Shown here one piece after another: positions 8,638 through 18,711 of a stretch of 64,000 nt of DNA. The translations under genes and the position numbers were made by a program. The DNA comes from Leptospira wolffii serovar Khorat str. Khorat-H2. Its GTDB lineage: Bacteria; Spirochaetota; Leptospiria; Leptospirales; Leptospiraceae. Where the stretch lies: assembly GCF_000306115.2 (NCBI RefSeq), contig NZ_AKWX02000020.1:186001-250000 (forward strand). Direction: 5' to 3'. The first letter of the stretch is position 1; every line of letters starts with the position of its first letter. The notes under the pieces were generated by a model that did not search any database, had not been told where the DNA came from, and saw only the letters and a list, made by a program, of their open reading frames with translations.

Positions 8638-10919
8638 AAAAGATTTCTTTTCTTCGTATCGTAAATACATCGTTTTCGTCTCGGGAAATTTTTATTCCGA
8701 TTCTTCTTACCGTTACCGTTCTTTTTCCCCGTACTTTCGAGGCGCAATCCAAAGAAAACCAAATCCTTAAGATCTACGTTCATAATTTCAAATTAGAATC
8801 GGGAATTTCCAAATCATTGGAGAATCGTTTTCGAAACGGTATAATCAATTCTATATTAAGAAATTATGAAGGTAAATTCAATATCGCCGACGACGATTCT
8901 CTTGCCGCTCTTCTCAAACAAGCGGAATTACAGCAAAAACAGAATTGTAGCGACGAGATCTGTATGAAACAGATAGCGGACGCGATAGACGCGGACGAAC
9001 TGATTTCCGGATCCATATTCTCCACATCCAAAGGATATAAGATCAATCTACGGTCCCAGCGTAGAGATCCTAAGGCATTGACTTACACAATCAAGACCGC
9101 ATTCGATTTGGAATTTCCCGATTACCAGATCGATTATTATTCTTCCGAAGCGGGAAGAAAGCTGATGGATCCTAGATACCAGGTAAATTTTGCAGCGGCC
9201 TTTCCGGGAGCGGTAAGCAAGGTGGAATTTCCCAGCCTGCAAATCCAAGCGGGCAAAGCGGATGAGATCAATGTGCTGAATTTCTCGTCGGAAGATCAGG
9301 GCACTAAAAATTTTCTGGAAGCGATCGCGCCTAGGCTCTCTAAAGCGGACAGATTGACGAAGGAAAAATCCTACGAAGAATCCGTGTCCGAATATTCGGA
9401 AACTCTAACCACTCTAGAAAATCGACTCTCCGAAAAAACCAAAAAGGAAATTAGCGATTATCTGAACGGAATTCGTAGGAAGATTTCGAATGCATATCTT
9501 CTTCTTTATAAGGATAGAATTTCTCTCCTGGATTCCAAAGCCTCATCCGGAGGAGAAATATCCTCGCTTAAAAATCTTTCCGAAGAATACGGAAAAATAT
9601 ACTCCGATTATAAATCCAAGACTCCCGAAGCGTTTCGTCTAAAGGAACTCGAGAATGTTTTGGAAACTAGAATCGAAAAAATGAATCTAGTCGTCTTGGG
9701 TCTGCGGGAGAAAGAAGCGGATAGAGAATACTCGGACTTCGATTTTTCGGGAGCGGTCCAAAATTACAGAGGCATTCGAGGAGAATTGAACAAGCTCCCC
9801 CATTCTTCCGAATACTCCTCTCTTAGAGCGAGAATCGACAGGAAAATCCTCACTTCCGAAACCACGGGAAGATCCTATTTGCAAAGTAAACTTTCCGGAA
9901 TCTACCAGGTTTTAGAGAAGGCATTCGTCTCGGAAGGCTTCGAATCGGAGGCCGACCGTAAGAATAATTATCTAATAAAGATAAAGGAAGGTTTCCGATC
10001 CGCCTTGGAAATTCTCGCAAGATCGGAATTCGTGTCCGAGGAACAAATCAAATATTTCAACCAATACAGAAACAAGATGAGTTCTCAACTCGGACAGAAT
10101 CTTTTCGATCAGGAAAAAGCGGATTCGTTATTGCACGAAGGAATAGATAGGAATTTTAGAAACCAAGTGGATTCGAGTTTGAAACTAGGAGCCAATCCTA
10201 ATGCGGAAAGCCCAGATTCGGGTAAGACGAGTGCGAAAAGATTATCCGAGTCAAAAATCATTCTTATCAGTCCGGATGCGCTAAAGATTCTGAGAAACTC
10301 CATCAAAACCGATTCCAGTTTGGATTCGGCCTTCTTCGAATCGATCCGTCAAAGGAACTTGGATGATACCGTTCGCTTCATCCTGAGAGGTTCGGATCCG
10401 AATACTAAGGATTACCTGGATAATACCCCTCTTCATAAGGCCGCCGGTTACGGTTCCTACGAGATGTCCGTATTCTTATTACAGATCGGAGCCGGTATAA
10501 ATTCCAAAAACGGAGAAGGAGAAACCCCTTTGCATAGAGCCGTATCCAACGGTTTCTACGAACTCTGCGCATTATTTCTCAGAAACGGAGCCGATCCGAA
10601 TGCGACTCGCAATGATGGAATGACTCCATTGCATTTAGCCGTTCCATCTCCGGATCTCACTCGCTTGCTCTTGGAAAGAGGAGCCGACGTTAACATGAAA
10701 AACGACGAAGGATGGACCCCTTTGCATAAAGGAGCAGAAAGCGGTGCGGCGGAATCCTTGAAATTATTGATCCGAGCCGGAGCCAAGGTAAACGAGAAGG
10801 ACAATATCGGTTGGACCCCGATGGACTGGGCCGTGCAAAAAAATCGATATGAGAAACCGAATATAGTGAAAATTTTAAAGACGGCCGGGGCGGAATGCCA
10901 AGTTAATTGTGTCGAGTAG
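8634..10919 (+). CDS. exported ankyrin-repeat protein with TolB-like N-terminal region
   Basis: 761 residues. The N-terminus has a hydrophobic export signal (FIPILLTVTVLFPRTFEA). Residues about 40-150 (KIYVHNFKLESG...IADAIDADELISGSI) look like the N-terminal domain of TolB or curli-assembly CsgG-like proteins. A long, charged, helix-rich middle (about 200-500) contains several coiled-coil-like segments. Residues about 575-755 carry about five ankyrin repeats (for example DNTPLHKAAGYGSYEMSVFLL, GETPLHRAVSNGFYELCALFL, GWTPLHKGAESGAAESLKLLI), a protein-binding scaffold. Coupled to the lipoprotein upstream by ATGA, so the two probably act together in the periplasm. No enzymatic motif seen. Confidence 0.85.
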   Translation: MKKISFLRIVNTSFSSREIFIPILLTVTVLFPRTFEAQSKENQILKIYVHNFKLESGISKSLENRFRNGIINSILRNYEGKFNIADDDSLAALLKQAELQQKQNCSDEICMKQIADAIDADELISGSIFSTSKGYKINLRSQRRDPKALTYTIKTAFDLEFPDYQIDYYSSEAGRKLMDPRYQVNFAAAFPGAVSKVEFPSLQIQAGKADEINVLNFSSEDQGTKNFLEAIAPRLSKADRLTKEKSYEESVSEYSETLTTLENRLSEKTKKEISDYLNGIRRKISNAYLLLYKDRISLLDSKASSGGEISSLKNLSEEYGKIYSDYKSKTPEAFRLKELENVLETRIEKMNLVVLGLREKEADREYSDFDFSGAVQNYRGIRGELNKLPHSSEYSSLRARIDRKILTSETTGRSYLQSKLSGIYQVLEKAFVSEGFESEADRKNNYLIKIKEGFRSALEILARSEFVSEEQIKYFNQYRNKMSSQLGQNLFDQEKADSLLHEGIDRNFRNQVDSSLKLGANPNAESPDSGKTSAKRLSESKIILISPDALKILRNSIKTDSSLDSAFFESIRQRNLDDTVRFILRGSDPNTKDYLDNTPLHKAAGYGSYEMSVFLLQIGAGINSKNGEGETPLHRAVSNGFYELCALFLRNGADPNATRNDGMTPLHLAVPSPDLTRLLLERGADVNMKNDEGWTPLHKGAESGAAESLKLLIRAGAKVNEKDNIGWTPMDWAVQKNRYEKPNIVKILKTAGAECQVNCVE

Positions 10920-10923
10920 AAGA

Positions 10924-11865
10924 ATGACACGTATTTGCAGATTCAATTTCCAAGGAAAAACCCAATGGGGAACCGTATCGGGAGATTCCATTATTCCGAT
11001 CGCAGGCAATCATATTACGGACTTTTTATCTTTAAACGGAAAACCTCCGGAAGCGGTAGGCAATCCCATTGCCTCGGACCAAATAGAGATCCTTTCTCCG
11101 ATCGAAGCTCCGCGTAATATCGTCTGTCAGGGAAAAAATTACGCGGAACATATCCTGGAAACAGGAATGAATCCTAAGGATAAGGATTATAACTTATTCT
11201 TCACTAAGGCTCCTTCCAGTCTTACGAGTGCGGTCGGAGAAATCGTTCGACCTCCTTTCGTAAGACTCCTAGATTACGAGGCGGAGATGGTACTCATTCT
11301 TAAAAAGGAAATCATCGGTCGCGTTCAGATCACGAAAGAGAATCTGCACGAGTATGTAGGAGCTATCAGTTTAGCGAACGACGTATCCGCGAGAGACATC
11401 CAAATCCCGCAAGGACAATGGTTCAAAGGAAAAAGTTATCGAACCTTCTGCCCGGTCGGCCCCTATGTACTTCTCATCGGCAAAGAAGAATTAGCCAGAA
11501 TTTCCGACCTCGAAATCTCGCTCAGTGTAAACGGAGAGTTACGACAAAAATCCGGACTGAACAAGATGATCTTCCCTCCCGAAGAAACGCTTACGGAACT
11601 TTCCGGGCTCATGAATCTTTCTCCGGGAGATATCATTCTTACCGGCACTCCTTCGGGCGTGGCATTGAAAGCGCCGGGTGGATTCGTGAAACGAATCGCC
11701 TCCTTTCTCTTCTCCGAAAAGAAGATCATGGAAATATTCGTAAAAAAGCAACTCGCAAGCCCGAAATACTTAAAGGACGGAGACCTCATAGAAGCCGAAT
11801 TAAAAACCCCGGACGGTTTCTTGGATCTAGGAAGAATGAGACTGCGAGTGAAAGCGGGAGAATGA
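10924..11865 (+). CDS. fumarylacetoacetate hydrolase family protein
   Basis: 313 residues from ATG 10924. The ORF could begin 15 bases earlier at a GTG that overlaps the ankyrin gene, but the ATG gives the natural N-terminus MTRICRFNF. The FAH fold is clear: IVCQGKNYAEH, DYEAEMVLILKKEI (metal-binding Glu pair), ANDVSARDIQ and the C-terminal LTGTPSGVA. Family members are Mg/Mn-dependent hydrolases or decarboxylases acting on 2-oxo acids, for example acylpyruvases or hydroxyhepta-dienoate isomerases. The substrate cannot be read from sequence. It follows the ankyrin gene with 4 bases between, the last gene of this string. Confidence 0.88.
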   Translation: MTRICRFNFQGKTQWGTVSGDSIIPIAGNHITDFLSLNGKPPEAVGNPIASDQIEILSPIEAPRNIVCQGKNYAEHILETGMNPKDKDYNLFFTKAPSSLTSAVGEIVRPPFVRLLDYEAEMVLILKKEIIGRVQITKENLHEYVGAISLANDVSARDIQIPQGQWFKGKSYRTFCPVGPYVLLIGKEELARISDLEISLSVNGELRQKSGLNKMIFPPEETLTELSGLMNLSPGDIILTGTPSGVALKAPGGFVKRIASFLFSEKKIMEIFVKKQLASPKYLKDGDLIEAELKTPDGFLDLGRMRLRVKAGE

Positions 11866-11934
11866 ACCCCCGAATTATTTATGAGTATAACGCTCAGTAT
11901 AAAGATCTAGAATTATCTTTCTTTAAAATAAGCT

Positions 11935-12049
11935 GATTCGGTGACGGTAAAAAATCCTCGATTGTCTTGGAAGATTTAATAGAAGCCAAGACCGACCGCG
12001 GGGCATCGCAGAAATCGGCTTTTTACCTCGACTTATCACCGTCAGAATC
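11935..12049. repeat. near-palindromic ends flanking a 115-bp intergenic segment
   Basis: GATTC-gg-TGACGGT (11935-11948) is matched in inverted orientation by ACCGTCA-GAATC (12038-12049), 12 paired bases with a 2-base bulge; AAAAA/TTTTT tracts follow inside. The right arm overlaps the stop codon of the minus-strand multidomain gene. It could be a bidirectional termination structure for the convergent genes or a miniature element; no target duplication is visible. Confidence 0.45.
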
Positions 12050-14369
12050 CATTCGCCAATCCGCGGAGAAAACTTTCCTGCTCCCTGGATTCGATGGCTC
12101 TTTCGGAACGAACTTCTCGGACCCTGCGGATAGCTTGTTCCGAAGTAAAGCCCAACTTACGAATGAGATACGCGGCGGCAACTGTCCCCGATCTACCCAA
12201 GCCTCCTACGCAATGTACGAGAATATTTTTGCCCGAGGACAGTTCGGTATCCATTCGATCCAGTAGTACCTCCAAAGAACTTCGATCCGGAACTTTTTGG
12301 TCCAGGATAGGGTAGAAAACAGAGTCCATTCCGCTTTTTTGATACGCTTCCTTTAGATCCGGCACGCCGTATTCCGCATATTCGTTTTCGGTAAGTAAAG
12401 AGACCACCGTGGAAATCCCTTCTTCTCGTATCGTATCTATGTCGGAAATAAGATCCCTGTCTCGGTCCTTTCTTCCAGGAAGCAAGGTCAGCCCGATTCG
12501 GCCTTTTTTGCCTTCTAAAGAAAGCATATCGATTCGAAGACGTTTCGATAATAGTAGGAATTCCTTCACCTTCTCCGCGCAGATACCACCGGTATAAAGG
12601 GCCCAAATCTTTTGCACACGACTCGATTCGTCGAAGGAAAGAGTGTGCATCGCGTATCTTAACAAGGACACATGGAGTTGGTAAGGATCTCGATCCAAGC
12701 GAATCAGCGAAGGATAAAAAGATCTGAGTTTACAAACCATTCTGTAAGCTCTGCGTATTTTTTCGGAGACAAAGCGAATCTCTTCCTCCGGCTTAGGGGG
12801 TATTCCCAGATCCTGCTGGGACAGTATGAGATCGGTTAAAGCAAACGCTTCTTCCAATTCGGCGTCCTCAATCTTAGTGAAAATATAGAGAAGGTCGTTC
12901 TCCAACTTGATGAGATCCTTTAATACGTGCCCTCTATGAGTGTGAAAAAAATCGATAAGCCAAACATTCTTTTGAGCGTCTATGATGATGTTTCTTCCGT
13001 TTAAGTCCCCGTGAACATAGGATACGTAACGGGGGATAGATCCGTATTCTTTTAAATGCAAAAGATCGTTCTCGTAAAATTCGCAGACATTATAAACGGC
13101 TTTTCCGAACGATAGCTCGACCCTATTTCCGTCCGCGGATTTTCCGATCAACTCTTCCACCCTACGTCTTACCCCGGGAGCGTATTTAGTTCGAAAATCG
13201 TAATACTGCAATAGGTCCAATTTTTCGGGTTCCGCTGCATCGTAGAGTCGGCCGAGTTGCTTCTTATAAACCGTATCTAGGACGGCGAAACATTCCTTCT
13301 CTTCTTCTCCTCCCTCGTACATATCCTGGAAAACCCGAGTATTACCATCCAGCATCGCCGCATATCTGTATTTGATCCCTCCTCGACTTCCTATCTCTGC
13401 GAAATCCACGATCCTGGGAGCGTTATTTCCTAAAACCTCTTCTATCCTTTCGAATGCGGTTCTCTCCTGAGCGATAGGATCTCTCTCGCCGATCTTAATT
13501 ACGGTAGGGACTTGAGAATGCCCTAAAGGATCCACACTCTTGGCTCTGAGAACTACGTTACCGGAAAAACCTCCGTCCAAACAATGGAAAGAAACGGATC
13601 TGCAATCCCTAAAAAGATAATATAGAATTTTCCGGTCTTCTTCCTTTAGATCCAGGGATTCGTCGAATTCAAACTTTACGGAATCCTCCCGAACGGAAGC
13701 TTGATGAACGGTTACCGCCGACTTTCCGGTTAAGAATTCTGAGAATGTTCCCAGTGAAGGATAAACTTCGACTCCTAATAGATTGCGTAACTGGTCCAAG
13801 GAAACATAATGCATGTGTCGAGAAGAACTTGCGGTCAGCGCGCTGCATACTCCTATACGAAACTTAGGATACCTAGTTCTTAGTTCGTATGCGAGATAAC
13901 TGATCTTAGCCTCCGTCCAGACTCCCACCAGGCCTACGTTCGTCTCCGTTTCGGAAAAAGGTTCTAATAGTTTCTCCAATTCCGTCTTGTGAAAATCGTT
14001 CAATCCGGATGCGTTAACCAGTCTCGTTTCTCTGGGAAGGCGAAGGGACAAATTTTGAAAAACGAAATCGGCTCCGTGAGTACCTTGGATGCAATGAGGT
14101 CCGAATTGAGAAAGATGCTCCGATTGATCTTCGTCTTTTGGATCGTGCCAATCCCGGATATGAACGATCTCCAAATTTTTGTCGGACTCTCCGTAAGCCC
14201 ATTCCATAAAGGAAAGGACCGGACCTTCCTCCGGATTTTCGCCCATCAAACGAAGTGCTTCTCCGTATCCTATATGCAATAGATTAGGAACAGGATCGTA
14301 TTTCTGGATCGGCTCCACGAAATCGTTCTGTAGACATAGACATTGGGTAATCAGGATTCCTTTCGGCAT
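12042..14369 (-). CDS. three-module protein: isochorismatase-like, kinase fold, CDKN3-like protein phosphatase
   Basis: 775 residues from ATG 14369, chosen over ATG 14387 because GAGGG lies at good spacing. Module 1 (1-215) has an isochorismatase/nicotinamidase fold (LCLQNDF; VGLVGVWTEAKISYLAYELR), but the catalytic Asp is Cys, the Lys is not seen at its usual place, and the catalytic Cys of GVxTxxC is Lys, so it is probably a pseudoenzyme. Module 2 (about 260-520) has a kinase/phosphotransferase fold: a glycine-loop-like GGFSGNVVL, Lys in VPTVIKIG, the HGDLNGRNIIID loop and LIDF. Module 3 (about 620-775) resembles CDKN3-type dual-specificity phosphatases: LLPGRKDRDRDL, VVSLLTENE, acid D in YPILDQKVPD, and HCVGGLGRSGT (Cys 720, Arg 726). 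A kinase and a phosphatase in one chain imply reversible phosphorylation or a switch. Function unknown; transcribed alone. Confidence 0.85.
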   Translation of the reverse strand: MPKGILITQCLCLQNDFVEPIQKYDPVPNLLHIGYGEALRLMGENPEEGPVLSFMEWAYGESDKNLEIVHIRDWHDPKDEDQSEHLSQFGPHCIQGTHGADFVFQNLSLRLPRETRLVNASGLNDFHKTELEKLLEPFSETETNVGLVGVWTEAKISYLAYELRTRYPKFRIGVCSALTASSSRHMHYVSLDQLRNLLGVEVYPSLGTFSEFLTGKSAVTVHQASVREDSVKFEFDESLDLKEEDRKILYYLFRDCRSVSFHCLDGGFSGNVVLRAKSVDPLGHSQVPTVIKIGERDPIAQERTAFERIEEVLGNNAPRIVDFAEIGSRGGIKYRYAAMLDGNTRVFQDMYEGGEEEKECFAVLDTVYKKQLGRLYDAAEPEKLDLLQYYDFRTKYAPGVRRRVEELIGKSADGNRVELSFGKAVYNVCEFYENDLLHLKEYGSIPRYVSYVHGDLNGRNIIIDAQKNVWLIDFFHTHRGHVLKDLIKLENDLLYIFTKIEDAELEEAFALTDLILSQQDLGIPPKPEEEIRFVSEKIRRAYRMVCKLRSFYPSLIRLDRDPYQLHVSLLRYAMHTLSFDESSRVQKIWALYTGGICAEKVKEFLLLSKRLRIDMLSLEGKKGRIGLTLLPGRKDRDRDLISDIDTIREEGISTVVSLLTENEYAEYGVPDLKEAYQKSGMDSVFYPILDQKVPDRSSLEVLLDRMDTELSSGKNILVHCVGGLGRSGTVAAAYLIRKLGFTSEQAIRRVREVRSERAIESREQESFLRGLANGF

Positions 14370-14490
14370 TCTTTCCCTCGTTTGCATCGTTACTCGAATC
14401 TTTACGGGACGAATTCGAGCCAGTGATGGAAATAACCGATCACGAATTCCTTAGCAAGAACTTATCCCGAACTTCCCGGGAGCAAATCGA

Positions 14491-15288
14491 TTAGGAGTTG
14501 TGTTTCTTTTTAGAATATTCCTCGGGAGAAAGCCCCACCATTCTCTTGAAGTCCTTGATGAAATGCGACTGGTCGAAATATCCCAACTCCAAGGCCAAGT
14601 CCGCCCAATCCGTTCGTTCGGAAACCCGATCTAAAATTTCGAACATGCGATATCGGTTGATGACCCACTTGGGACCGACTCCCACATATTGTTGGAACAT
14701 TCTTTGTAGGGTTCTCTTGTTTAGTCCGGAGAATTCGACGATGTCTTCCACCTTGATGATCTCCCGTTTATTGGAAATCTCTTCGATGATCCGGTTGATC
14801 GTTTCCACGGTCTTGTCTTCCTCAGGCAATCTTTCATATAAAAACTTTTCCGCGAATCGCACCAGTTCTTCTTCAGAATCCATGGAGAAAACTTCCTCTT
14901 CCAAAGGTAAAGAAGGTATACCGAAGACTTCTTCCAAGGTTAGAGTCTTGTCCGTAAAACCGGAGATCGGTTTACGGTAGAATGGATAGAAGGCTCCGGG
15001 ACGGAACTTGATTCCGAAGACGCGATTCTTGCCTTCCAACGCCTTCGAGAATTTTCCGCTTACAACACCGAAGATCTTAGTATTTCCTTTTTCGAATACT
15101 AGATGCACGGAAGGAAAAGGAAGGTTTTCCTGAACCAGCGGTCCAGTCTCTCTCATATCCCATCGAACCGACCAATAGTGCTCCACGAAAAAACTCAAAG
15201 AGAGAGAAGGGGAACTCAAGACCAGTTCCCAGTTTTCTCCGGCTATGGATTTTAAAATCCCTCTAGGTTTCTTTAGATCGACTTGCAA
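14491..15288 (-). CDS. AraC family transcriptional regulator
   Basis: 265 residues with a TTG start (15288; GGA at about 9 bases). The N-terminal 150 residues (YWSVRWDMRE, VFGIKFRPGAFYPFYRK) match the DUF6597-type ligand-binding domain found in many AraC regulators. The C-terminal 100 residues form the double helix-turn-helix: VEDIVEFSGLNKRTLQRMFQQYVGVGPKWVINRYRM and LALELGYFDQSHFIKDFKRMVGLSPEEY. Divergent from the START-like gene across a 113-base gap, so it may control that gene and itself. The effector is unknown. Confidence 0.88.
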   Translation of the reverse strand: MQVDLKKPRGILKSIAGENWELVLSSPSLSLSFFVEHYWSVRWDMRETGPLVQENLPFPSVHLVFEKGNTKIFGVVSGKFSKALEGKNRVFGIKFRPGAFYPFYRKPISGFTDKTLTLEEVFGIPSLPLEEEVFSMDSEEELVRFAEKFLYERLPEEDKTVETINRIIEEISNKREIIKVEDIVEFSGLNKRTLQRMFQQYVGVGPKWVINRYRMFEILDRVSERTDWADLALELGYFDQSHFIKDFKRMVGLSPEEYSKKKHNS

Positions 15289-15401
15289 GATTCTAGTTCC
15301 TACAGGTTTCCAATATTCTTCTCTCTGTCGCGTTTTTACAATCTTTTTGTTTAGTAGTCGAGTATCATTCTTCTTATCCCGTTCGGGAAAAAGGGGACCT
15401 T

Positions 15402-15863
15402 ATGGAAATCAAATATGAAACGTATATCGGAGCCGACCCTTCCAAGGTTTGGAAGATTATAATCGATAAGGAGGAAAGTGCCAAAATCTTTCACGGCTGC
15501 GGGATCGAATCCGATTTCAAAGTCGGGAGTGCTTACGCTTATGTCGGCCCAGGAATCGCGGGCGACAGAACGATTCATGTGGAAGGAAAAATTCTGGAGA
15601 TTCTTCCGAACCGGAAGGTCTCCATGAGTATGGTAGTGGGATCCGTATACGGAGAAAAATACAAGGACTTCGAATCCAGGGTAATCTATTCCTTGGAGCC
15701 TTACGGAAAAATTACACACTTGAAACTGATCAACGATCAGATCAAGGAGGGAGATCCATCCTACCAAAACTCCGTCGACGGAGGATGGGCCAGAGTCTTA
15801 TCTTCCGTCAAAACGTTGGCCGAAACAGGAAAGCCTTTGGATCTTCCGATGCCGGGAGAATGA
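15402..15863 (+). CDS. START-like (SRPBCC/AHSA1) domain protein
   Basis: 153 residues forming a single helix-grip domain. It begins with EIKYETYIGADPSKVWKII, typical of activator-of-Hsp90/polyketide-cyclase-like proteins, and continues KILEILPNRKVSMSM and THLKLIND before a C-terminal helix (GGWARVLSSVKTLAETGKPL). These proteins bind hydrophobic ligands or act on cyclic substrates. AGGGGACC precedes the ATG. Divergent from the AraC regulator, a common pairing in which the regulator controls the START protein. Convergent with the thioesterase, with 1 base between stops. Confidence 0.82.
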   Translation: MEIKYETYIGADPSKVWKIIIDKEESAKIFHGCGIESDFKVGSAYAYVGPGIAGDRTIHVEGKILEILPNRKVSMSMVVGSVYGEKYKDFESRVIYSLEPYGKITHLKLINDQIKEGDPSYQNSVDGGWARVLSSVKTLAETGKPLDLPMPGE

Positions 15864-15864
15864 C

Positions 15865-16287
15865 TCAATTTTTCGGAAGGGAATCTTCGAATTTGCGGAG
15901 ATCCTCTTCCAGAATTTTACGGATCCAATCCGGAATGGGAACCGATATTTTTTTTCTATGATCGTAGGAAACTTGGACGGTCTTAGCGCGGGTATAAGGC
16001 GTCTTGGATTCCACATGGCGGATCGTGGAAGTGAATTCCCAGGACTTATTCCCCACTCGGGAAACACAGGTCTGAACCTCGATCGGATCCGCAAGTTCCA
16101 CAGCTTTCAGCATATCGACCTCGATCCGAGCGAGTAGAAATGGAACGTCGTAGATTTCTTTTACTCCGAACTTCTTCATGCAATAATCCACGCGCCCGAT
16201 CTCCAGATAAGACATGTATCTTGCGTTGTTCACATGGGCGAACGGATCCAAATCGTTCCAACGAGTCTGGATCGGTGTGATTAACAT
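15865..16287 (-). CDS. 4HBT-type acyl-CoA thioesterase
   Basis: 140 residues forming a hotdog fold. The 4-hydroxybenzoyl-CoA thioesterase signature is [19 protein letters not shown] (catalytic Asp in NDLD) and [13 protein letters not shown]. It hydrolyses acyl-CoA thioesters; substrate not predictable. It starts 1 base after the pheS stop and is the last gene of the long minus-strand operon. Confidence 0.88.
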   Translation of the reverse strand: MLITPIQTRWNDLDPFAHVNNARYMSYLEIGRVDYCMKKFGVKEIYDVPFLLARIEVDMLKAVELADPIEVQTCVSRVGNKSWEFTSTIRHVESKTPYTRAKTVQVSYDHRKKISVPIPDWIRKILEEDLRKFEDSLPKN

Positions 16288-16288
16288 A

Positions 16289-17314
16289 TTAGAATTGTTT
16301 TAAGAACCTGAGATTTCCGGAATGCAGATAACGGATATCGTGGATCCCGTATTTCATCATCACGAGCCGGTCTAATCCGAGCCCGAAGGCGAATCCGGTC
16401 CATTCTTTCGGATCCAGACCGTTCAATGTAAAAACGTTGGGATGAACGAGGCCGCAAGGCATAAGCTCCAACCATCCGGAATGTTTACAGACCGAACAGC
16501 CGCTTCCTCCGCATACTTGGCAATTGATATCCAATTCGAAGGCAGGCTCCACGAAAGGGAAGAATCCTGGGCGAAGTCGGGTCTTGACTTCCTTTTCGAA
16601 AACGCGAGATAATAGCACTTCCATCGTATATAGCATATTTCCCGCGGAAATATCTTTACCAACCACCATACCTTCTATCTGATAAAAGGAAGTCTCGTGG
16701 GAAGCGTCCACTTCTTCGTAGCGGAAAACTCTACCGGGGCCTATGATCTTGAATGGAGGTTTCAGTTTTCTTAATGCTCTAACTTGGATCGCGGAAGTAT
16801 GGGTGCGAAGAAGGTTACCGTCTTCTAGATAGAAAGTATCCTGCATGTCCCGAGCCGGATGGTCGTCGGTAAAATTCAAGGCACCGAAATTATTGAAATC
16901 GGTTTCGACTTCCGGTCCGTCCCAAACCTCGAAGCCCATGGATGTGAAGATATCCTCTATCTCGTACTGGATCTTGGTAATCGGATGGAGGGTACCAGGT
17001 TCCGCCTCGCCCAGAGGTCTTAAGGCGTCGAACCATTCCTTCTCGGATTGTTCCCGAAAACTCTTCAGTTTGAGATTTTCCCGGGTCTTCACTACGATCT
17101 CTTCTAAACTCTTGGAAAGATCGTTGGCCTTTTGTCCCACGGTTTTCTTTTCCTCTATGGACAGGGAGGCGAGATTCTTAAGAACGGAAGTAAGCCTTCC
17201 TTTCTTCCCTAAGAATTCGTTTTTGTTCTTATCCAGATCCGCCTCGTCGACGGAAGAGGAAATCAAACGATTGGCTTCTTCGTAGATTCTATCTAATTCT
17301 TCGGAAAGACTCAT
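16289..17314 (-). CDS. pheS: phenylalanine--tRNA ligase alpha subunit
   Basis: 341 residues. The N-terminal coiled coil that binds tRNA is followed by the class II catalytic core: [12 protein letters not shown], the motif-2 region [24 protein letters not shown], and motif 3 near the end ([18 protein letters not shown]). It charges tRNA-Phe with PheT, which is not adjacent here, unlike the usual pheST pair. The ATG overlaps the mpl stop (ATGA), and the thioesterase follows directly. The placement inside an operon with cell-wall recycling and ABC transport genes is unusual. Confidence 0.97.
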   Translation of the reverse strand: MSLSEELDRIYEEANRLISSSVDEADLDKNKNEFLGKKGRLTSVLKNLASLSIEEKKTVGQKANDLSKSLEEIVVKTRENLKLKSFREQSEKEWFDALRPLGEAEPGTLHPITKIQYEIEDIFTSMGFEVWDGPEVETDFNNFGALNFTDDHPARDMQDTFYLEDGNLLRTHTSAIQVRALRKLKPPFKIIGPGRVFRYEEVDASHETSFYQIEGMVVGKDISAGNMLYTMEVLLSRVFEKEVKTRLRPGFFPFVEPAFELDINCQVCGGSGCSVCKHSGWLELMPCGLVHPNVFTLNGLDPKEWTGFAFGLGLDRLVMMKYGIHDIRYLHSGNLRFLKQF

Positions 17315-18711
17315 TTTCTGGACTCGCTCAGTTCCCTAAGAGAAGGATAAATGCCGCCGAAGGCTCCGTTCGACATGGCTAAGATCAGGATTTTATCCTT
17401 CTCGAATTGGGGAAGGATTTTCCTAAGTTTGGAGACCAGATCTTTCGGGTCCTTGCAATAAAACGGTAAAGTCCCGGAATGCTTGGGCAGCTTCAGGACA
17501 AGTTTCTTGACGTCCAAACGATTCTCTTTGGATACCTTTTTGAGATTATGGATCTCGGTGATTAAGGTCACTGCGGAACCCTTGAAAGCGAAGGAATACT
17601 CCTTTTGGAAGACGTTCCTATGGGAAGTCGCGCTTCTAGGTTCGAATAAACTAATGATCTTGAAGCCGGGAAAAGCCTGCTTCACTGATTTGATGGTCTC
17701 TTCGACGGCTACGGGATGGTGGGCGAAATCCTCCACAAGAATGCTTTTAGGGGATTCAAAAAGAATATCCTGCCTACGCTTTACTCCGGAGAAAGTTTCA
17801 AGCGCATCCAAAAGGCGTTCTCTTGCGTTAGGAATCTTTTCTTTTTGTAGAATCTCTTCGCAGACTCGCAAAGCGACTTCGGCGTTTCTATAATTATGAT
17901 TTCCGAAAAATCTAGGCCTAAGAACCCGATCTCCCGACATCAAGCTTCCTTTTCTCCAAGAAAGCAAGGATCCCTTCTTATTGAAATCGAACGGTTCGGA
18001 CTTCAGAAATTTGGAAGCCTCATGGCAGATTCTTTTGAGATTGGCGGCGCCCGCCCAGTAATACGCCTTTCCGTTACTCGGAACCAAACGAAGAAGTCTG
18101 GAGAACATGGTCTCGATCTCTCCGATATCCTTAAAGATATCCGCATGATCGAAATCTAAAGCGTTCAATATTGCATATGTAGGTCGATAATGTAGGAACT
18201 TAGACGCCTTATCGAAGAATGCTGTATCGTACTCGTCACCTTCGATCACGAAATATTTTCCATCCGTAAATTCGAATCCCGGAAATCCATCCTTGCGAAT
18301 TCCCCCCACGAATAGTCCCGGCTTGAGACCGGATTCTTTCAGAAGATGATGGATTAAAAACGTGGTCGTGGTCTTTCCATGAGTCCCCGCCACTACTACC
18401 ACCTTCTTACCGGCGAGAATATACTTTTCCAAAGCCGCCGACATGGATACGTATTCGGCTCCGCTATTCAATACCTCTTCGACCTCGGGGTTACCGCGAG
18501 AGATCGCATTGCCGACTACGACTAAATCCTTTCCGGCAATCCTAGAAGCATCGAAGCCCTCCGAATAAGGAATCTTCCATTCCTTGAGCTTATCGGACAT
18601 GGGAGGATATACTCCGGCATCGGAACCGGAAACCTCATGACCTAGACTCCTCAGCATGGAGGCCAAGTTTCCCATGGCGATTCCGCCGATTCCGATCAGA
18701 TGAATCTTCAA
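17311..18711 (-). CDS. mpl: UDP-MurNAc:L-Ala-gamma-D-Glu-meso-DAP ligase
   Basis: 466 residues of the Mur ligase family. The N-terminal Rossmann domain is [20 protein letters not shown]; the ATP P-loop is [38 protein letters not shown] is the Mpl/MurC-type central motif; the C-terminal domain contains [11 protein letters not shown]. The EYDTAFFD block and length favour Mpl over MurC. Mpl recycles cell-wall tripeptide by ligating it back onto UDP-MurNAc. It overlaps pheS downstream and the Yip1-like gene upstream by ATGA. Confidence 0.9.
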   Translation of the reverse strand: MKIHLIGIGGIAMGNLASMLRSLGHEVSGSDAGVYPPMSDKLKEWKIPYSEGFDASRIAGKDLVVVGNAISRGNPEVEEVLNSGAEYVSMSAALEKYILAGKKVVVVAGTHGKTTTTFLIHHLLKESGLKPGLFVGGIRKDGFPGFEFTDGKYFVIEGDEYDTAFFDKASKFLHYRPTYAILNALDFDHADIFKDIGEIETMFSRLLRLVPSNGKAYYWAGAANLKRICHEASKFLKSEPFDFNKKGSLLSWRKGSLMSGDRVLRPRFFGNHNYRNAEVALRVCEEILQKEKIPNARERLLDALETFSGVKRRQDILFESPKSILVEDFAHHPVAVEETIKSVKQAFPGFKIISLFEPRSATSHRNVFQKEYSFAFKGSAVTLITEIHNLKKVSKENRLDVKKLVLKLPKHSGTLPFYCKDPKDLVSKLRKILPQFEKDKILILAMSNGAFGGIYPSLRELSESRK

